A DNA stretch of 64,000 nucleotides from Micromonospora saelicesensis. Its GTDB lineage: Bacteria; Actinomycetota; Actinomycetes; Mycobacteriales; Micromonosporaceae. Positions 50,451 to 59,320 of the stretch are shown piece after piece. Location of the stretch: the NCBI RefSeq assembly GCF_900091575.1, contig NZ_FMCR01000005.1, positions 124,001-188,000 of the forward strand, in the 5' to 3' direction. Position numbers and translations under genes: made by a program. The number at the start of each line of letters is the position of its first letter. Position 1 is the first letter of the stretch. The notes below the pieces were generated by a model. It saw nothing but the letters and a program-made list of their open reading frames with translations. It did no database searches and was not told where the DNA came from.

Positions 50451-51608
50451 TCAGCGGTTCGCCCGTTCGATACCTCGTCGGACGAGGCCGCTGATGCCGG
50501 GCACTGTGATCGCCCGGATGGTCAGATCGCTCATCCAGACGTGGAATCGGCTGGGTGGCGCGTACTGGGCCATTCCCCGGCGGGCGAGTGCCTGTCGTTT
50601 GCCGACCTCCGGGCGTAGTCCGGCCTCCCACTCGGCGAGTGCTGCCGGGAGGTCGTCGGCGTGCCGCCGTAGGGCGGCGCCGAGGTGGTCGGCGCCGGCC
50701 AGGGCGAGAGCCGCGCCGTGTCCGGCGAAGAGCGTCACGCACCACGCCGCGTCTCCGAGCAGGACGACGCGACCGGTGCTCCAGCGTGGCATGACCACCT
50801 GGCTGACGGCGTCGAAGTAGGCGCTGGCCGGGTCCTTCGCAAGGTGGTCGATCGCGTCGGGCACGCCACCCGACAGATCTCCGAACGCGGCCCGCAACGC
50901 GTCGACCGGCCCGCGCCTCAGGTCGGCGGCGGGCTCCGGGCTGCGATAGGTGAAGAACGCCGACGACCGTTCCGGGCCCAGGTTGACCATCGCCGCGGTG
51001 CGCCCGGGGCCGATGTACGTGGTGGCGGACGACTCGGGCACGCCAGGCACCGGGTGGGTCAGGGGGAAGGCGGCCACGAGGTACGGGAGGTCCACCCGGA
51101 AGTCGGGGCCGAACACGGTGGTGCGGGTGGCCGAGTGCACCCCGTCGGCACCGACCAGCAGGTCGGCCTGCTCGATGGTGCCGTCGCTCAACTCCACGCG
51201 TACGTGATCGGTGTGCTGGTCGACGGAGTTCACGGTGGTGCCGAAGCGGATGTCGACACGGTCTCGCACCGCTTCGAAGAGGCTGGATTCCAGGTCGCCG
51301 CGGAACACCGAGAGGGCCCGCTTGCCGAGTGCGGCCTCGGCGATGACGGACGGCACTGTGAACTTGGGCCGTCCGTCGGCGTGGACCAGCACGGTGGTGA
51401 ACAGCCCCAGGTCGGCGGCGGACAGCGCGGGCAGCAGGCCGAGGCGTTCGGCGGCGTCGTACCCCGGCCCGAGCAGGTTCACCATGTAGCCGCTGCTGCG
51501 CCGGGCTGGGGCCCGTTCGGCCACGAGGACCTGCCACCCGTCCTGGTGGAGTCGCAGGGCTGTGGCCAGCCCGGCTATGCCCGCACCCACGATCACCGCA
51601 CGTTTCAT
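50451..51608 (-). CDS. FAD-dependent monooxygenase (PHBH-like aromatic hydroxylase fold)
   Basis: 385 aa. AVIVGAGIAGLATALRLHQDGW (4-25) is the GxGxxG dinucleotide site, LLVGADGVHSATR (near 152) the DG motif, and VVLLGDAAWCVTLFAGHGAALAL (near 278) the GD FAD motif. Oxidises an unknown small molecule; many homologues are in resistance or tailoring pathways. Divergent from a TetR gene with two dyads between. GAGG precedes ATG 51608. Confidence 0.87.
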   Translation of the reverse strand: MKRAVIVGAGIAGLATALRLHQDGWQVLVAERAPARRSSGYMVNLLGPGYDAAERLGLLPALSAADLGLFTTVLVHADGRPKFTVPSVIAEAALGKRALSVFRGDLESSLFEAVRDRVDIRFGTTVNSVDQHTDHVRVELSDGTIEQADLLVGADGVHSATRTTVFGPDFRVDLPYLVAAFPLTHPVPGVPESSATTYIGPGRTAAMVNLGPERSSAFFTYRSPEPAADLRRGPVDALRAAFGDLSGGVPDAIDHLAKDPASAYFDAVSQVVMPRWSTGRVVLLGDAAWCVTLFAGHGAALALAGADHLGAALRRHADDLPAALAEWEAGLRPEVGKRQALARRGMAQYAPPSRFHVWMSDLTIRAITVPGISGLVRRGIERANR

Positions 51609-51629
51609 CCAGCACCTCGCCACCTAGAA

Positions 51630-51643
51630 TGAGCATTTGCTCA
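51630..51643. promoter_or_regulatory. TetR operator 1 in the monooxygenase/TetR intergenic region
   Basis: TGAGCA-TT-TGCTCA is a perfect dyad 22 bp before the monooxygenase start. Confidence 0.65.
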
Positions 51644-51649
51644 AACTAG

Positions 51650-51667
51650 TATGAGCGACTGTTCATA
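51650..51667. promoter_or_regulatory. TetR operator 2 (TATGAGCGACTGTTCATA)
   Basis: Outer TATGA/TCATA pair exactly, with inner GC/GT partly matching. It is about 22 bp centre-to-centre from operator 1, two helical turns, so two repressor dimers could bind on one face. Confidence 0.6.
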
Positions 51668-51696
51668 CCGTCGCAAACGGCGGCGTCGCAACCGCC

Positions 51697-51702
51697 TAGA
51701 CT
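51697..51702 (+). promoter_or_regulatory. -10 box (TAGACT) of a leaderless tetR promoter
   Basis: TAGACT, TCAGCC, ATG: the six-base gap implies a transcript starting at the start codon. Confidence 0.45.
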
Positions 51703-51708
51703 TCAGCC

Positions 51709-52308
51709 ATGCCGCGCGGAGTCGCCATCCCAGCGCTCAGACAGCAGCTCTTCGCTGCCGTCGAGCGGTTGATCGTGGAAGAGGGGCCGAGTCGGCTCAC
51801 CGGCCGGGCCGTCACGCGCGAGGCCGGCGTCGCGACCGGCCTGCTCTACGCGCACTTCGCGAACTTCGACGACTTCCTGACCGGGTTCGCGGTCGACCGC
51901 GTCTTCCAGATCTCCGGCGAGGTGGCCGGCCTGCCGGAGCGCGCCGGGTCCGGCACGGTTGCCGACAATCTGCGTCAGGCCGTCCTGGCCACCCCGTTGG
52001 GCACGCTGACGGCGTTGGCCCGGCTGACCGCGTTCCGTCCGGAGTTGTCGGCGAACGTCGAGGCGGTCCTGGGTAGCGGTATGTCGGGGCTACGCGGGAT
52101 CGAACGCGCGGTCGCCGACTACCTGGCCGCCGAGCAGAGCCGCGGGCGCGTGCCGGCCGGCGTCGACACCGACGCACTGGCCCTGGCGGTGGTCAGCGTG
52201 CTGCACCACGTCGCGTTGACCGGCCCCATCGACCCGACGGCGAACCATCGGATCCAGCGGGTGATCGGCGTGCTCACCGATGGTTTCCCCGCCGCCGCAC
52301 CCTCCTGA
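51709..52308 (+). CDS. TetR-family transcriptional regulator
   Basis: 199 aa. N-terminal HTH LTGRAVTREAGVATGLLYAHFANFDDFL (near 26-53); the helical C-terminal domain is the ligand pocket. Divergent from the FAD monooxygenase with two operators between, so it most likely represses that gene until its ligand is present. No Shine-Dalgarno. Confidence 0.87.
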   Translation: MPRGVAIPALRQQLFAAVERLIVEEGPSRLTGRAVTREAGVATGLLYAHFANFDDFLTGFAVDRVFQISGEVAGLPERAGSGTVADNLRQAVLATPLGTLTALARLTAFRPELSANVEAVLGSGMSGLRGIERAVADYLAAEQSRGRVPAGVDTDALALAVVSVLHHVALTGPIDPTANHRIQRVIGVLTDGFPAAAPS

Positions 52309-52371
52309 GCGCCGCGCCGCGCCGGGTGGGCCGAGTCGCCACTCTGCGGCGCTACCCAGGCCCGGAAGGGC

Positions 52372-52761
52372 TCACTGATAACCGACGTGGACGATCAACT
52401 CGCCATCCTTGGGGCGGGCCCCCACGTAGACAGTCGCCGGGTCGAGCAGCGTCGGCGGCAGGCGCAGGCCCTCGGAGAGACCCATCTCGTGTGCCAGGTC
52501 CTCCGGAGACTGCCCCGCCGCCGGCACCAGTGTGATCGTCCGCCAGCATCCACCGGAGGCGCACTCCATGCTCTCGTCGGCGACCGTCGCGCCGGACGGT
52601 ACCCGCGGTGTCCGTGACTCCGGTGGCAACGCGCCCTCGGTCTTGGACATCTGCAACCACAGGAACGACAGGCCCCACAGGCACGACAGCAGGCCCAGCG
52701 TGACGGACGCGGCCACGAGGATGCGCTTGGTGCGCCTCCGCAGCGCGGTCCGCGACGTCAT
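52372..52761 (-). CDS. Small single-pass membrane protein, 129 aa
   Basis: A basic N-terminus (MTSRTALRRRTKR) and one membrane segment (ILVAASVTLGLLSCLWGLSFLWL) are followed by an extracellular ~95-residue domain with two close Cys (MECASGGCW), a possible disulfide. Function unknown. TATCCT lies six bases before the ATG, with no Shine-Dalgarno. Confidence 0.7.
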   Translation of the reverse strand: MTSRTALRRRTKRILVAASVTLGLLSCLWGLSFLWLQMSKTEGALPPESRTPRVPSGATVADESMECASGGCWRTITLVPAAGQSPEDLAHEMGLSEGLRLPPTLLDPATVYVGARPKDGELIVHVGYQ

Positions 52762-52767
52762 CGCGCG

Positions 52768-52773
52768 AGGATA
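52768..52773 (-). promoter_or_regulatory. -10 box (TATCCT) of a leaderless promoter
   Basis: The minus strand reads TATCCT, CGCGCG, ATG, fixing both promoter and start of the small membrane protein. Confidence 0.45.
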
Positions 52774-52812
52774 GCGGGCGCCATCGGCCAGCCGGGGCGG
52801 GAGTGGTTCAGG

Positions 52813-53196
52813 TCAGCCGGTGAAGGGCTCGGGTCCGAGGCGGCCCCAGGCCACGAACGCGGCCATCGCGAGGTAGGCCAGATTCAGCACGATGAACCGT
52901 GCCTCGCCGTAGCGCAGGTGGGTGATCATCGCGCCGACCATCAGCAGGATCCAGCAGACGGCGGTCACCGGCACCAGCACCGGTGCGATGTCGAGCACGC
53001 CGGGCAGGATCAGGCCGACCGCGGCCAGGAGTTCGAGGACCCCGAGGGTCTTGACGAAGCCCACGCTGGCGTCGCCGGTCCACCCGCCGCCGTTGGCAGC
53101 GGACAACTTCTGCTTGGGTACGAACATCTTGGTGATGCCGCCGGCCAGGGCAATTGCGGCCAACAGACCGGCCACGATCCACAGTGCCAGGTTCAT
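52813..53196 (-). CDS. DoxX-family membrane protein
   Basis: 127 aa with four membrane segments. IALAGGITKMFVPKQKL (near 11-27) and LGVLELLAAVGLILPG (near 51-66) are typical DoxX positions. ATG 53196 is close after the -10 at 53227-53230. Divergent from the ECF41 sigma factor and preceded by the same promoter type, so it is the likely target gene of that sigma factor. Role in redox or envelope stress is inferred. Confidence 0.82.
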   Translation of the reverse strand: MNLALWIVAGLLAAIALAGGITKMFVPKQKLSAANGGGWTGDASVGFVKTLGVLELLAAVGLILPGVLDIAPVLVPVTAVCWILLMVGAMITHLRYGEARFIVLNLAYLAMAAFVAWGRLGPEPFTG

Positions 53197-53226
53197 GAGT
53201 TTCCCTCCGTATCGGGTCGCACAGGA

Positions 53227-53253
53227 GACACCGCCGACCGGTGCGCTGTGACA
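53227..53253 (-). promoter_or_regulatory. ECF41-type promoter driving the DoxX gene
   Basis: The minus strand reads TGTCACA (53253-53247), 16 bases, TGTC (53230-53227). The known ECF41 target is TGTCACA-N16-CGTC. Confidence 0.75.
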
Positions 53254-53286
53254 GCTCGTGAAGTGACGCGGAGCACGGACGCCCGG

Positions 53287-53313
53287 TGTCACAGAAGTCG
53301 AGAGGCCGGTGTC
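53287..53313 (+). promoter_or_regulatory. ECF41-type autoregulatory promoter of the sigma factor
   Basis: TGTCACA (53287-53293), 16 bases, TGTC (53310-53313). Because the promoter covers 53287-53313, in-frame starts upstream of ~53320 cannot be used. Confidence 0.75.
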
Positions 53314-53375
53314 TGGTGGGCGACGCGGTCGAGTTCGGCGAGACTGGAGGACGCATGGATGCGGGAGGCGGAATC

Positions 53376-54269
53376 ATGAGTGCGGACGGCCGGGGGGACC
53401 GCGCCGTCGACGCGTTCGTCGGTCACCGGAACCTGCTCTTCACAGTGGCCTACGAGATGCTCGGCTCGGCCGCCGACGCGGAGGACGTACTCCAGGAGAC
53501 CTGGCTGCGGTGGGCGGACGCGGACCTCGCGACGGTGCGGGACCAGCGCGCCTACCTGGTCCGGATCACCACCCGGCTGTCGCTCAACCGGCTGCGTGCC
53601 GTCGGTCGGCGTAGGGAGTCCTACGTCGGCTCCTGGTTGCCCGAGCCGCTGTTGACGGCACCCGACGTCGCCGACGACGTCGAACTCGCCGAGAGCGTCT
53701 CGATGGCGATGCTGCTGGTGCTGGAGACGCTGGCGCCGACCGAGCGGGCGGTGTTCGTCCTCCGAGAGGTATTTGACCTGGCGTACGACGAGATCGCCGA
53801 GGCGGTCGACAAGAGTTCGGCCGCGGTCCGTCAGATCGCCCACCGTGCGCGGGCGCATGTCGCCGCGCGCCGGCCGCGCGGGATGGTCTCCTCGGCGGAC
53901 ACCCGGCGGGCGTTGGACGCGTTCCGGCGGGCCGTCGAGACCGGCGACGTGCAGGGCCTGCTCGACGTCCTCGCGCCGGATGTCGTGCTCCTCGGCGACG
54001 GCGGCGGGATCAAGCAGGCCGTGCTGCGGCCTGTCGCCGGGGCCGACAAGGTGGCCCGTCTGCTGTGCAGCACACACGCCAGGACCGAGACAATGTCGCT
54101 GCACCTCGCCCAGGTCAACGGTCACCCGGCGCTGGTTCTGCGGCTCGACGGCGCGGTCGACACGGTCCTCGCGCTGCGTATCGACGACGGTCTTATCAGC
54201 GGGGTCTACGCCGTGCGAAACCCCGAGAAGCTGTCGCACATGCGGAGCGAAACGGCCCTACGCCGCTGA
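53376..54269 (+). CDS. ECF41-type sigma factor (SigJ-like) with fused SnoaL-like regulatory domain
   Basis: ~297 aa. Region 2 is HRNLLFTVAYEMLGSAADAEDVLQETWLRW, region 4 TLAPTERAVFVLREVFDLAYDEIAE. Group hallmarks follow: WLPEP in the sigma2-sigma4 linker (GSWLPEPL), DGGG (LLGDGGGIKQ) and NPxKL (RNPEKLSHM) in the C-terminal domain, which controls activity instead of an anti-sigma factor. ATG 53376 has GGGAGG 7 nt upstream; ATG 53355 with GGAGG 4 nt upstream is also possible. It probably transcribes itself and the DoxX gene. Confidence 0.9.
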   Translation: MSADGRGDRAVDAFVGHRNLLFTVAYEMLGSAADAEDVLQETWLRWADADLATVRDQRAYLVRITTRLSLNRLRAVGRRRESYVGSWLPEPLLTAPDVADDVELAESVSMAMLLVLETLAPTERAVFVLREVFDLAYDEIAEAVDKSSAAVRQIAHRARAHVAARRPRGMVSSADTRRALDAFRRAVETGDVQGLLDVLAPDVVLLGDGGGIKQAVLRPVAGADKVARLLCSTHARTETMSLHLAQVNGHPALVLRLDGAVDTVLALRIDDGLISGVYAVRNPEKLSHMRSETALRR

Positions 54270-54371
54270 TCGACCGCCTGGGTCTGCGCCTCCTCGCCGA
54301 CTTTAGTCTGCAACGACCGACCATGGACGCCGTCGACAGACGCAACCCTCGGCAAGGGCTTCGACACAGCG

Positions 54372-55571
54372 CTAGTACGGGGGCGTTGGCGTCTCCGGCG
54401 ACCGGTGGCGGGATCGTCGCGCGTCCGCTCCGGCGACGCCGAGCAGCACCACGGCGGCGACCGCCCCGGCGGTGAGCGGCTGGAGGTGCAGTGCTGCCGG
54501 GGTCAGCAGGCCGAAGGCCAGCAGGCTGGCCAGCCGGGACCGGGAGACCCGACCGAAGACCTGGTATTCGAGCGCCGATCGTCCGGCGAGGAAGAGCACC
54601 GGGCCGCCGAAGATGGCGATGAGCCAGGTCGCCGGGAGGTGCCCGAGGGGCTCGGCGATGAACAGCTCGAAGCCGACGCCGGTGAGCACGATCCCCGCGA
54701 TCATGACCATGTGGGCGAACGCCATGTCAGTCGCGAGCCGGGCCGGGTTACGGGAACGGTCGACGGCCGTGCCCAGCATTCCTCCCGCCACGTGGAAGTA
54801 GATCCGCCAGAGCAGGACGGTGCTCGCCAGCGCCAGGACGAACCCACCCGTCTGGTCGGTGTGGAACTCGCTGCCGCTGAAGGCGAGGCCGATGACGAAG
54901 ATCGCCTCGCCGAGAGCGATGAGGAGGAACTGTTGGTACCGCTCGGCCAGGTGCTCGGCCGCGATCATCTGGACGCCGAGCCGTTGCGCGCCGAGTCGGG
55001 GGGTCGGCCAGCCGAGGAACAGCCCGGTGTAGTCGACCAGCACGGCGAGGGTCCAGAGTGCCCCGCGGACCGTGCCGTCGTTGACCAGCCCGCCGACGAC
55101 CCAGAGCGGTGCGCTCAGGCCGAACCAGAACAGGATCCGGATCGACTGTCGGGGGTCAGGCCGGCCGTGCCCGGCAACGTGGAAGAACACCACTCGGCCG
55201 ATCTGGAGGGTCACCAGGGTGATGGCGAAGAGGGAGGCCCGCGCGCCGAACCCGTGCGGCACGGCGACGGCCATCGTCATGGCACCGACCAACGTCATGA
55301 TGATGACGGTCTGGACGATCGGGGCGTCCGGGTCCAGCCAACTTGTCGACCAGACCGTCACCGACCAGACCGCCCACAGCGCCAGGAACAGCAGCAGAGC
55401 CTGGCCGAGACCCGCGTACACGCCGCGCTGGCCGTCGGTGAAGTCGGCGATCAGCCGCGCGGAGATCCGGGTGAGGGCGAAGACGAAGACCAAGTCGAGG
55501 AAGAGCTCCAGAAAGGTGGCCCGCTGGCGGGTGGCTTCGCTGCGCAACAGTCTGTCGGGGGTGTTCCTCAT
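54372..55571 (-). CDS. Low temperature requirement protein A family membrane protein
   Basis: 399 aa with about eleven membrane segments. RQRATFLELFLDLVFVFALTRIS (near 14-36) is the hallmark of LtrA proteins; EHLAERYQQFLLIALGEAIFVIG (near 200) is the second conserved block. Role unknown beyond the original Listeria phenotype. Divergent from a TetR gene that may control it. Confidence 0.85.
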   Translation of the reverse strand: MRNTPDRLLRSEATRQRATFLELFLDLVFVFALTRISARLIADFTDGQRGVYAGLGQALLLFLALWAVWSVTVWSTSWLDPDAPIVQTVIIMTLVGAMTMAVAVPHGFGARASLFAITLVTLQIGRVVFFHVAGHGRPDPRQSIRILFWFGLSAPLWVVGGLVNDGTVRGALWTLAVLVDYTGLFLGWPTPRLGAQRLGVQMIAAEHLAERYQQFLLIALGEAIFVIGLAFSGSEFHTDQTGGFVLALASTVLLWRIYFHVAGGMLGTAVDRSRNPARLATDMAFAHMVMIAGIVLTGVGFELFIAEPLGHLPATWLIAIFGGPVLFLAGRSALEYQVFGRVSRSRLASLLAFGLLTPAALHLQPLTAGAVAAVVLLGVAGADARRSRHRSPETPTPPY

Positions 55572-55748
55572 CGGCTCGCCACGCGCCGGTGTCGCCGAAC
55601 GACCACGTGCCCTCCCGTCGCGGTGATCTCCTCGCCTAACGAGTCAGGGGCGGCTGTGGCACGTGGAGCGAAGGGCCCGGCCCACCACAACAGTCACCAA
55701 TCCGTCACCCGACCGCTACGGCAGGTGTACGCCTCTACGCTCGTGGGC

Positions 55749-56327
55749 GTGCCCGGACCTGCCGAGAAGGCCACCGAACAGGACCGGCGTGACCTCATCG
55801 TCACTGTCGCGCGGGAGTTGGCTGAGACGGAGGGCTGGGCGGGTGTGACCACCCGACGGCTCGCCGAACGAACCGAGATCGACATGGGCGACATCTATCG
55901 GCACTTCGCCGATCTGGAGGCGCTGATCGCCGCCGTCGCGGTGTGTGCCTTCGCCGATCTGGCCGCCGACCTCGCCGAGGCGCACGCGGAAACCGCCGGG
56001 AGCCCCGAGGGGGTCTGGCCGGCGGTCGCGACCGCGTACCTCGACTTCGCGTACACGAATCCCGAGGTCTATGACGCGATGCTCGCGCTGACCCCCGACC
56101 TGGCCCTCGGCGTGGATGGCGTGCCAGCCGCGCCACGGGCGGTCTTCGCCGAGCTGCGGGCGGCCCTGACCCCGCTGGCCGAGGGGCGGGACCCGGACAC
56201 CCTGGCCGAGGTGGGTTGGAGCCTGCTGCACGGCGTGGTGATGCTCACCCGCGGTGGCCGGCTGCGACCCGAGGGGCAGGAGGACCGCGAAGCGTTGATC
56301 GCGCAACGGTTGCTGCGGTGGCCCTGA
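55749..56327 (+). CDS. TetR-family transcriptional regulator
   Basis: 192 aa. HTH VTTRRLAERTEIDMGDIYRHFADLEALI (near 33-60), then a C-terminal domain with WPAVATAYLDFAYTNPEVYDAMLAL (TetR C-terminal type 13/33-like). Divergent from ltrA. The start is GTG 55749 or GTG 55743; TACGCT (55735-55740) lies 8 nt before the former, so a leaderless mRNA is possible. Confidence 0.83.
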   Translation: MPGPAEKATEQDRRDLIVTVARELAETEGWAGVTTRRLAERTEIDMGDIYRHFADLEALIAAVAVCAFADLAADLAEAHAETAGSPEGVWPAVATAYLDFAYTNPEVYDAMLALTPDLALGVDGVPAAPRAVFAELRAALTPLAEGRDPDTLAEVGWSLLHGVVMLTRGGRLRPEGQEDREALIAQRLLRWP

Positions 56328-56460
56328 CCAGGCCGCCACCGACGCCCCCTGATCGTGGTCAGGTCAGCGACCGGTTCACGAAAATCCGGAAGATCTCAAA
56401 TGGATCTCCCGCCTATCCTGTCTCTCGGCCTTCGGGGCGGTGGCACGGGAAGGGGATGGC

Positions 56461-57171
56461 ATGACGGTCGGCTTGGCGGCGCGACGGCAGGCACAGGTGT
56501 TGATCTTTGATGCGGACGACACGTTGTGGGAGAACAACGTCGTCTTCGAGCGGGTGATCGACGACTTCCTGGGCTGGCTGGACCACCCCACCCTGGACCG
56601 GGCCGAGCTGCGGGCCGTGCTCGACGACATCGAGCGGGCCAACGCGGTGGCCCACGGGTACGGCAGCAAGGTCTTCCTGCGCAGCCTGGCGGACTGCCTG
56701 GAGCGGCTGCGCGAGCGGCCGGCCACCGACTCCGAACGTCAGGAGATCGACCGGCTGGCGTTGGCCCTCGTCGAGCACCAGGTGGAGCTGATGCCCGGGG
56801 TGGCCGACGCGCTCGACGAGCTGGCCGGCCGGCACGAGTTGCTGCTGCTCACCAAGGGCGATCGGGAGGAGCAGCAGCGCAAGCTGGACGCCTGCGGTCT
56901 GCTGCACCACTTCGGCGCCGCGCACATCGTCGCCGAGAAGAACGTCGACACGTACCGGTGGCTCACTCGGGAGCACGGCTTCGCGCCGGACGGCGCGTGG
57001 ATGATCGGCAACTCCCCGAAGTCCGACATCCTGCCGGCGCGGGCCGCCGGATTGAACGCCGTGTTCATTCCGAACGCGAACACCTGGGTGCTGGAGGACG
57101 ACGAGCTGGACCCGACCGACGGCGGGGTGCTGCGGCTCGCCGCGTTCCGGGATCTGCTGCGCCACTTCTGA
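56461..57171 (+). CDS. HAD-superfamily hydrolase
   Basis: 236 aa. Motif I is LIFDADDTLWENN (DxDDT), motif II LLLLTKGD, motif III Lys in AAHIVAEKNVDTYRW, motif IV MIGNSPKSDILPA. An alpha-helical cap (residues 25-105) fits a small-molecule phosphatase. Substrate unknown. ATG 56461 has AAGGGGA 7 nt upstream. Confidence 0.85.
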   Translation: MTVGLAARRQAQVLIFDADDTLWENNVVFERVIDDFLGWLDHPTLDRAELRAVLDDIERANAVAHGYGSKVFLRSLADCLERLRERPATDSERQEIDRLALALVEHQVELMPGVADALDELAGRHELLLLTKGDREEQQRKLDACGLLHHFGAAHIVAEKNVDTYRWLTREHGFAPDGAWMIGNSPKSDILPARAAGLNAVFIPNANTWVLEDDELDPTDGGVLRLAAFRDLLRHF

Positions 57172-57581
57172 CCGTACCGAAGCCGAACAGCGTCGGCGAT
57201 CATGGTCGTGTTACGCCAACCTGCCCGATTTTCATCATGGGACAAGTCCAGCCGCCGGTCGTCCGACGCGGCTTGTCCGGTCGGTCGGAGCGCGCCTAGC
57301 CTGGTCCGGCGCTCACGGCCCTTCGGGGTGTGTCGGGGGCGCGTCGGCGTTTGGCGGGTGAGCACCGTGGAGCTGAGTGCGAAGTGGCCGGCTCACCCCG
57401 TTCTGGCGCGTGGCGTCGTGCCACGCCCGCGCGGCGGGGTGCCGGAGCTGTCCGCTTCCCTGCCGAACGGCCGAGGGTCAGGGCCGGGTAGTTGCGGACC
57501 CGGTCCTGACCCGACCAGCGAATCGTTCGACCGTTACGGGCGGGACAGACCGCGCGCCGGTCCGACTGTCAGGATGGCGGC
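57172..57581. other. Intergenic region upstream of the L,D-transpeptidase gene
   Basis: No gene is supported in 410 bp. It holds a 7-bp stem GCGTGGC/GCCACGC at 57408-57426 and presumably the promoter of the next gene. Confidence 0.5.
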
Positions 57582-58367
57582 ATGAAGCGAAGATCTCTCC
57601 TACTCGGCGCGGCGGCGGGTCTGGCCGCTCCGGCCGTGCTCACCCCGGCCGCGCCCGCACTCGCGACGGACCGGCCGCTGCGGCCGGGCTGGGGCACGGC
57701 CCCGGCGCAGCGGCCCTGGCCGGGGATGCAGCTACCGACCCGGGCCAGCACATTGACCACGCTGCCGGTGGAGACGAAGCAGGTGATCATCGTCGGCGCC
57801 AGCAGTTACACCACCACGTACGCCACGCTGGAGGCGTACGTGCGGGTCCGGAACGGCTGGCAGCCGGCCTCGCCGTCGTTGCCCGCTCGGATCGGCTCGA
57901 AGGGCTTCAGCGACAACCACGTGGAGGGTGTGGCGACCACGCCGACCGGCGTCTACTCGATCGGCCCCACCATGTACGGCATCGCCGCCAACCCGGGCGT
58001 GCGATTCCCCTACCACCGGCTGGTCAGTGGCGACTGGTGGAACGAGAACCCGTCGTCCGCGCGCTACAACACCTTCCAGCAGAGTGCGACCAACCCGGGC
58101 GGGGCCAGCGAGGCACTGTGGACGGAGGTGCCCGCGTACACGCACTTCGCGGTGATCACCTACAACATGCCGCCGAACGTGCCGAAGCCGGTGCCGAACG
58201 CGGGCAGCGGGATCTTCCTGCACCAGTTCAGCACCAGCGCCGGCAACGCCACCGCCGGTTGCGTCTCCCTCGCCCACGATCACCTGGTCGACGTGCTCAA
58301 CTGGCTGGACCCGGCGCTGTCGCCACGCATCGTGCTCAGCCCGTACGCCCAGCTCAGCCGATACTGA
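57582..58367 (+). CDS. Exported L,D-transpeptidase-like (YkuD) protein
   Basis: 261 aa. Signal with twin arginine at the front (MKRRSLLLGAAAGLAAPAVL, cleavage after PALA). The catalytic region GIFLHQFSTSAGNATAGCVSL supplies His214 and nucleophile Cys227 of a YkuD-type domain. Such enzymes make 3-3 crosslinks or attach proteins in peptidoglycan. The first half has no LysM or Ig-like domain. Actinomycete homologues are often annotated only as secreted proteins, hence moderate confidence for the exact reaction. Confidence 0.8.
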   Translation: MKRRSLLLGAAAGLAAPAVLTPAAPALATDRPLRPGWGTAPAQRPWPGMQLPTRASTLTTLPVETKQVIIVGASSYTTTYATLEAYVRVRNGWQPASPSLPARIGSKGFSDNHVEGVATTPTGVYSIGPTMYGIAANPGVRFPYHRLVSGDWWNENPSSARYNTFQQSATNPGGASEALWTEVPAYTHFAVITYNMPPNVPKPVPNAGSGIFLHQFSTSAGNATAGCVSLAHDHLVDVLNWLDPALSPRIVLSPYAQLSRY

Positions 58368-58380
58368 GAGTTGCTGCGGC

Positions 58381-58656
58381 TCAGCCGGCCTCGCGCCGGA
58401 CGATCGCCACCGCCACCCGACAGAACTCGTCCATGTCCGGGTTGAACCCGGCAGCGATGTCGGGATGCAACCCGGAGCGGGTCTCCTCCAACAGTCGCTG
58501 GCAGACCTGCTCGACAGGTTCGCCGGCGTAGTCGGCGCGGATCCGCTCGGTGGCCGCCTGAAGCGCCGAGGTCAGCTGCTCCTCCAGCGGGCCGCGCAGC
58601 TTCTGCTGCACAGGATCGAGCCCGCGGGGGTCGAGCGTGACATGTGGCTCCGACAT
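58381..58656 (-). CDS. Small soluble protein, 91 aa, function unknown
   Basis: Acidic, helix-rich protein with PVEQVCQRLLEETRSGLHPDIAAGFNP. No membrane segment. It lies 47 bp downstream of the RusA-like gene in the same direction. ATG 58656 follows GGGAG by 6 nt. No family recognised. Confidence 0.65.
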   Translation of the reverse strand: MSEPHVTLDPRGLDPVQQKLRGPLEEQLTSALQAATERIRADYAGEPVEQVCQRLLEETRSGLHPDIAAGFNPDMDEFCRVAVAIVRREAG

Positions 58657-58703
58657 CGGTGCTCCCTTCGTCGGCGTCCGCGATACCCCACCGCGAACGT
58701 CGG

Positions 58704-59135
58704 TCAAACCCCGGCCGGTACGGCGGCGACCCGCACCTGGTACGAGAACTCCTCCGCCGGCTCCTCGTGGTACGACAGCCGGCGGATCTGCCGGTCGTCG
58801 TCGTACAGGGCGACGTCCACCAGCACGCCGAGGTGGGCGAGGCCGATGCTCGACACCCGCTTCTTGTCCTGCAACACCGCGCAGACGCCACCGAGAAGGG
58901 TGCTGGCGTCGGACGTACGGTGCCCGGGCGGGCAGCGCAACACCAGGTCCACCTCGATCGGCCCGGGCAACGGCGTCCAGCCGGTGCGCTGGGCCGCGGC
59001 GAGGGCGGCCTGGAGCAGGGTGCGGACCCTCGTCGCCTGCCGGTGCCCGGCGGCGAAGATGGACAACGCTTCGGTCTTGACCGGTGGCAGGCCGCTCACC
59101 TCGAACGTCAGGGCGAGAGCGCGGGTGTCCTGCAC
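58704..59135 (-). CDS. Small conserved protein, 143 aa, possibly RusA-like
   Basis: FEVSGLPPVKTEALS near the start and DVALYDDDRQIRRLSYHEEP near residue 110 resemble the beginning and the DD-containing end of RusA-fold resolvases, but the conserved Asp triad is not clear. GTG 59135 follows GAGGAGG by 7 nt. Function unassigned. Confidence 0.6.
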   Translation of the reverse strand: MQDTRALALTFEVSGLPPVKTEALSIFAAGHRQATRVRTLLQAALAAAQRTGWTPLPGPIEVDLVLRCPPGHRTSDASTLLGGVCAVLQDKKRVSSIGLAHLGVLVDVALYDDDRQIRRLSYHEEPAEEFSYQVRVAAVPAGV

Positions 59136-59320
59136 GACGGCACCTCCTCGTTGGGACGATCCTGCCGAACCGGGGGAGCGGCGGTGGGGGGTTCCCGCGA
59201 TTACCAACCGATCGGGCAGGCATGGGTCGGCCGGAGGCGTGTCGACGGCGGCGGCGAACGCGCCGGCTACGGCGCTAGGAAAACGCTAGCCGACGACGCC
59301 CGCTCTCGGTAGTCGGTCGT

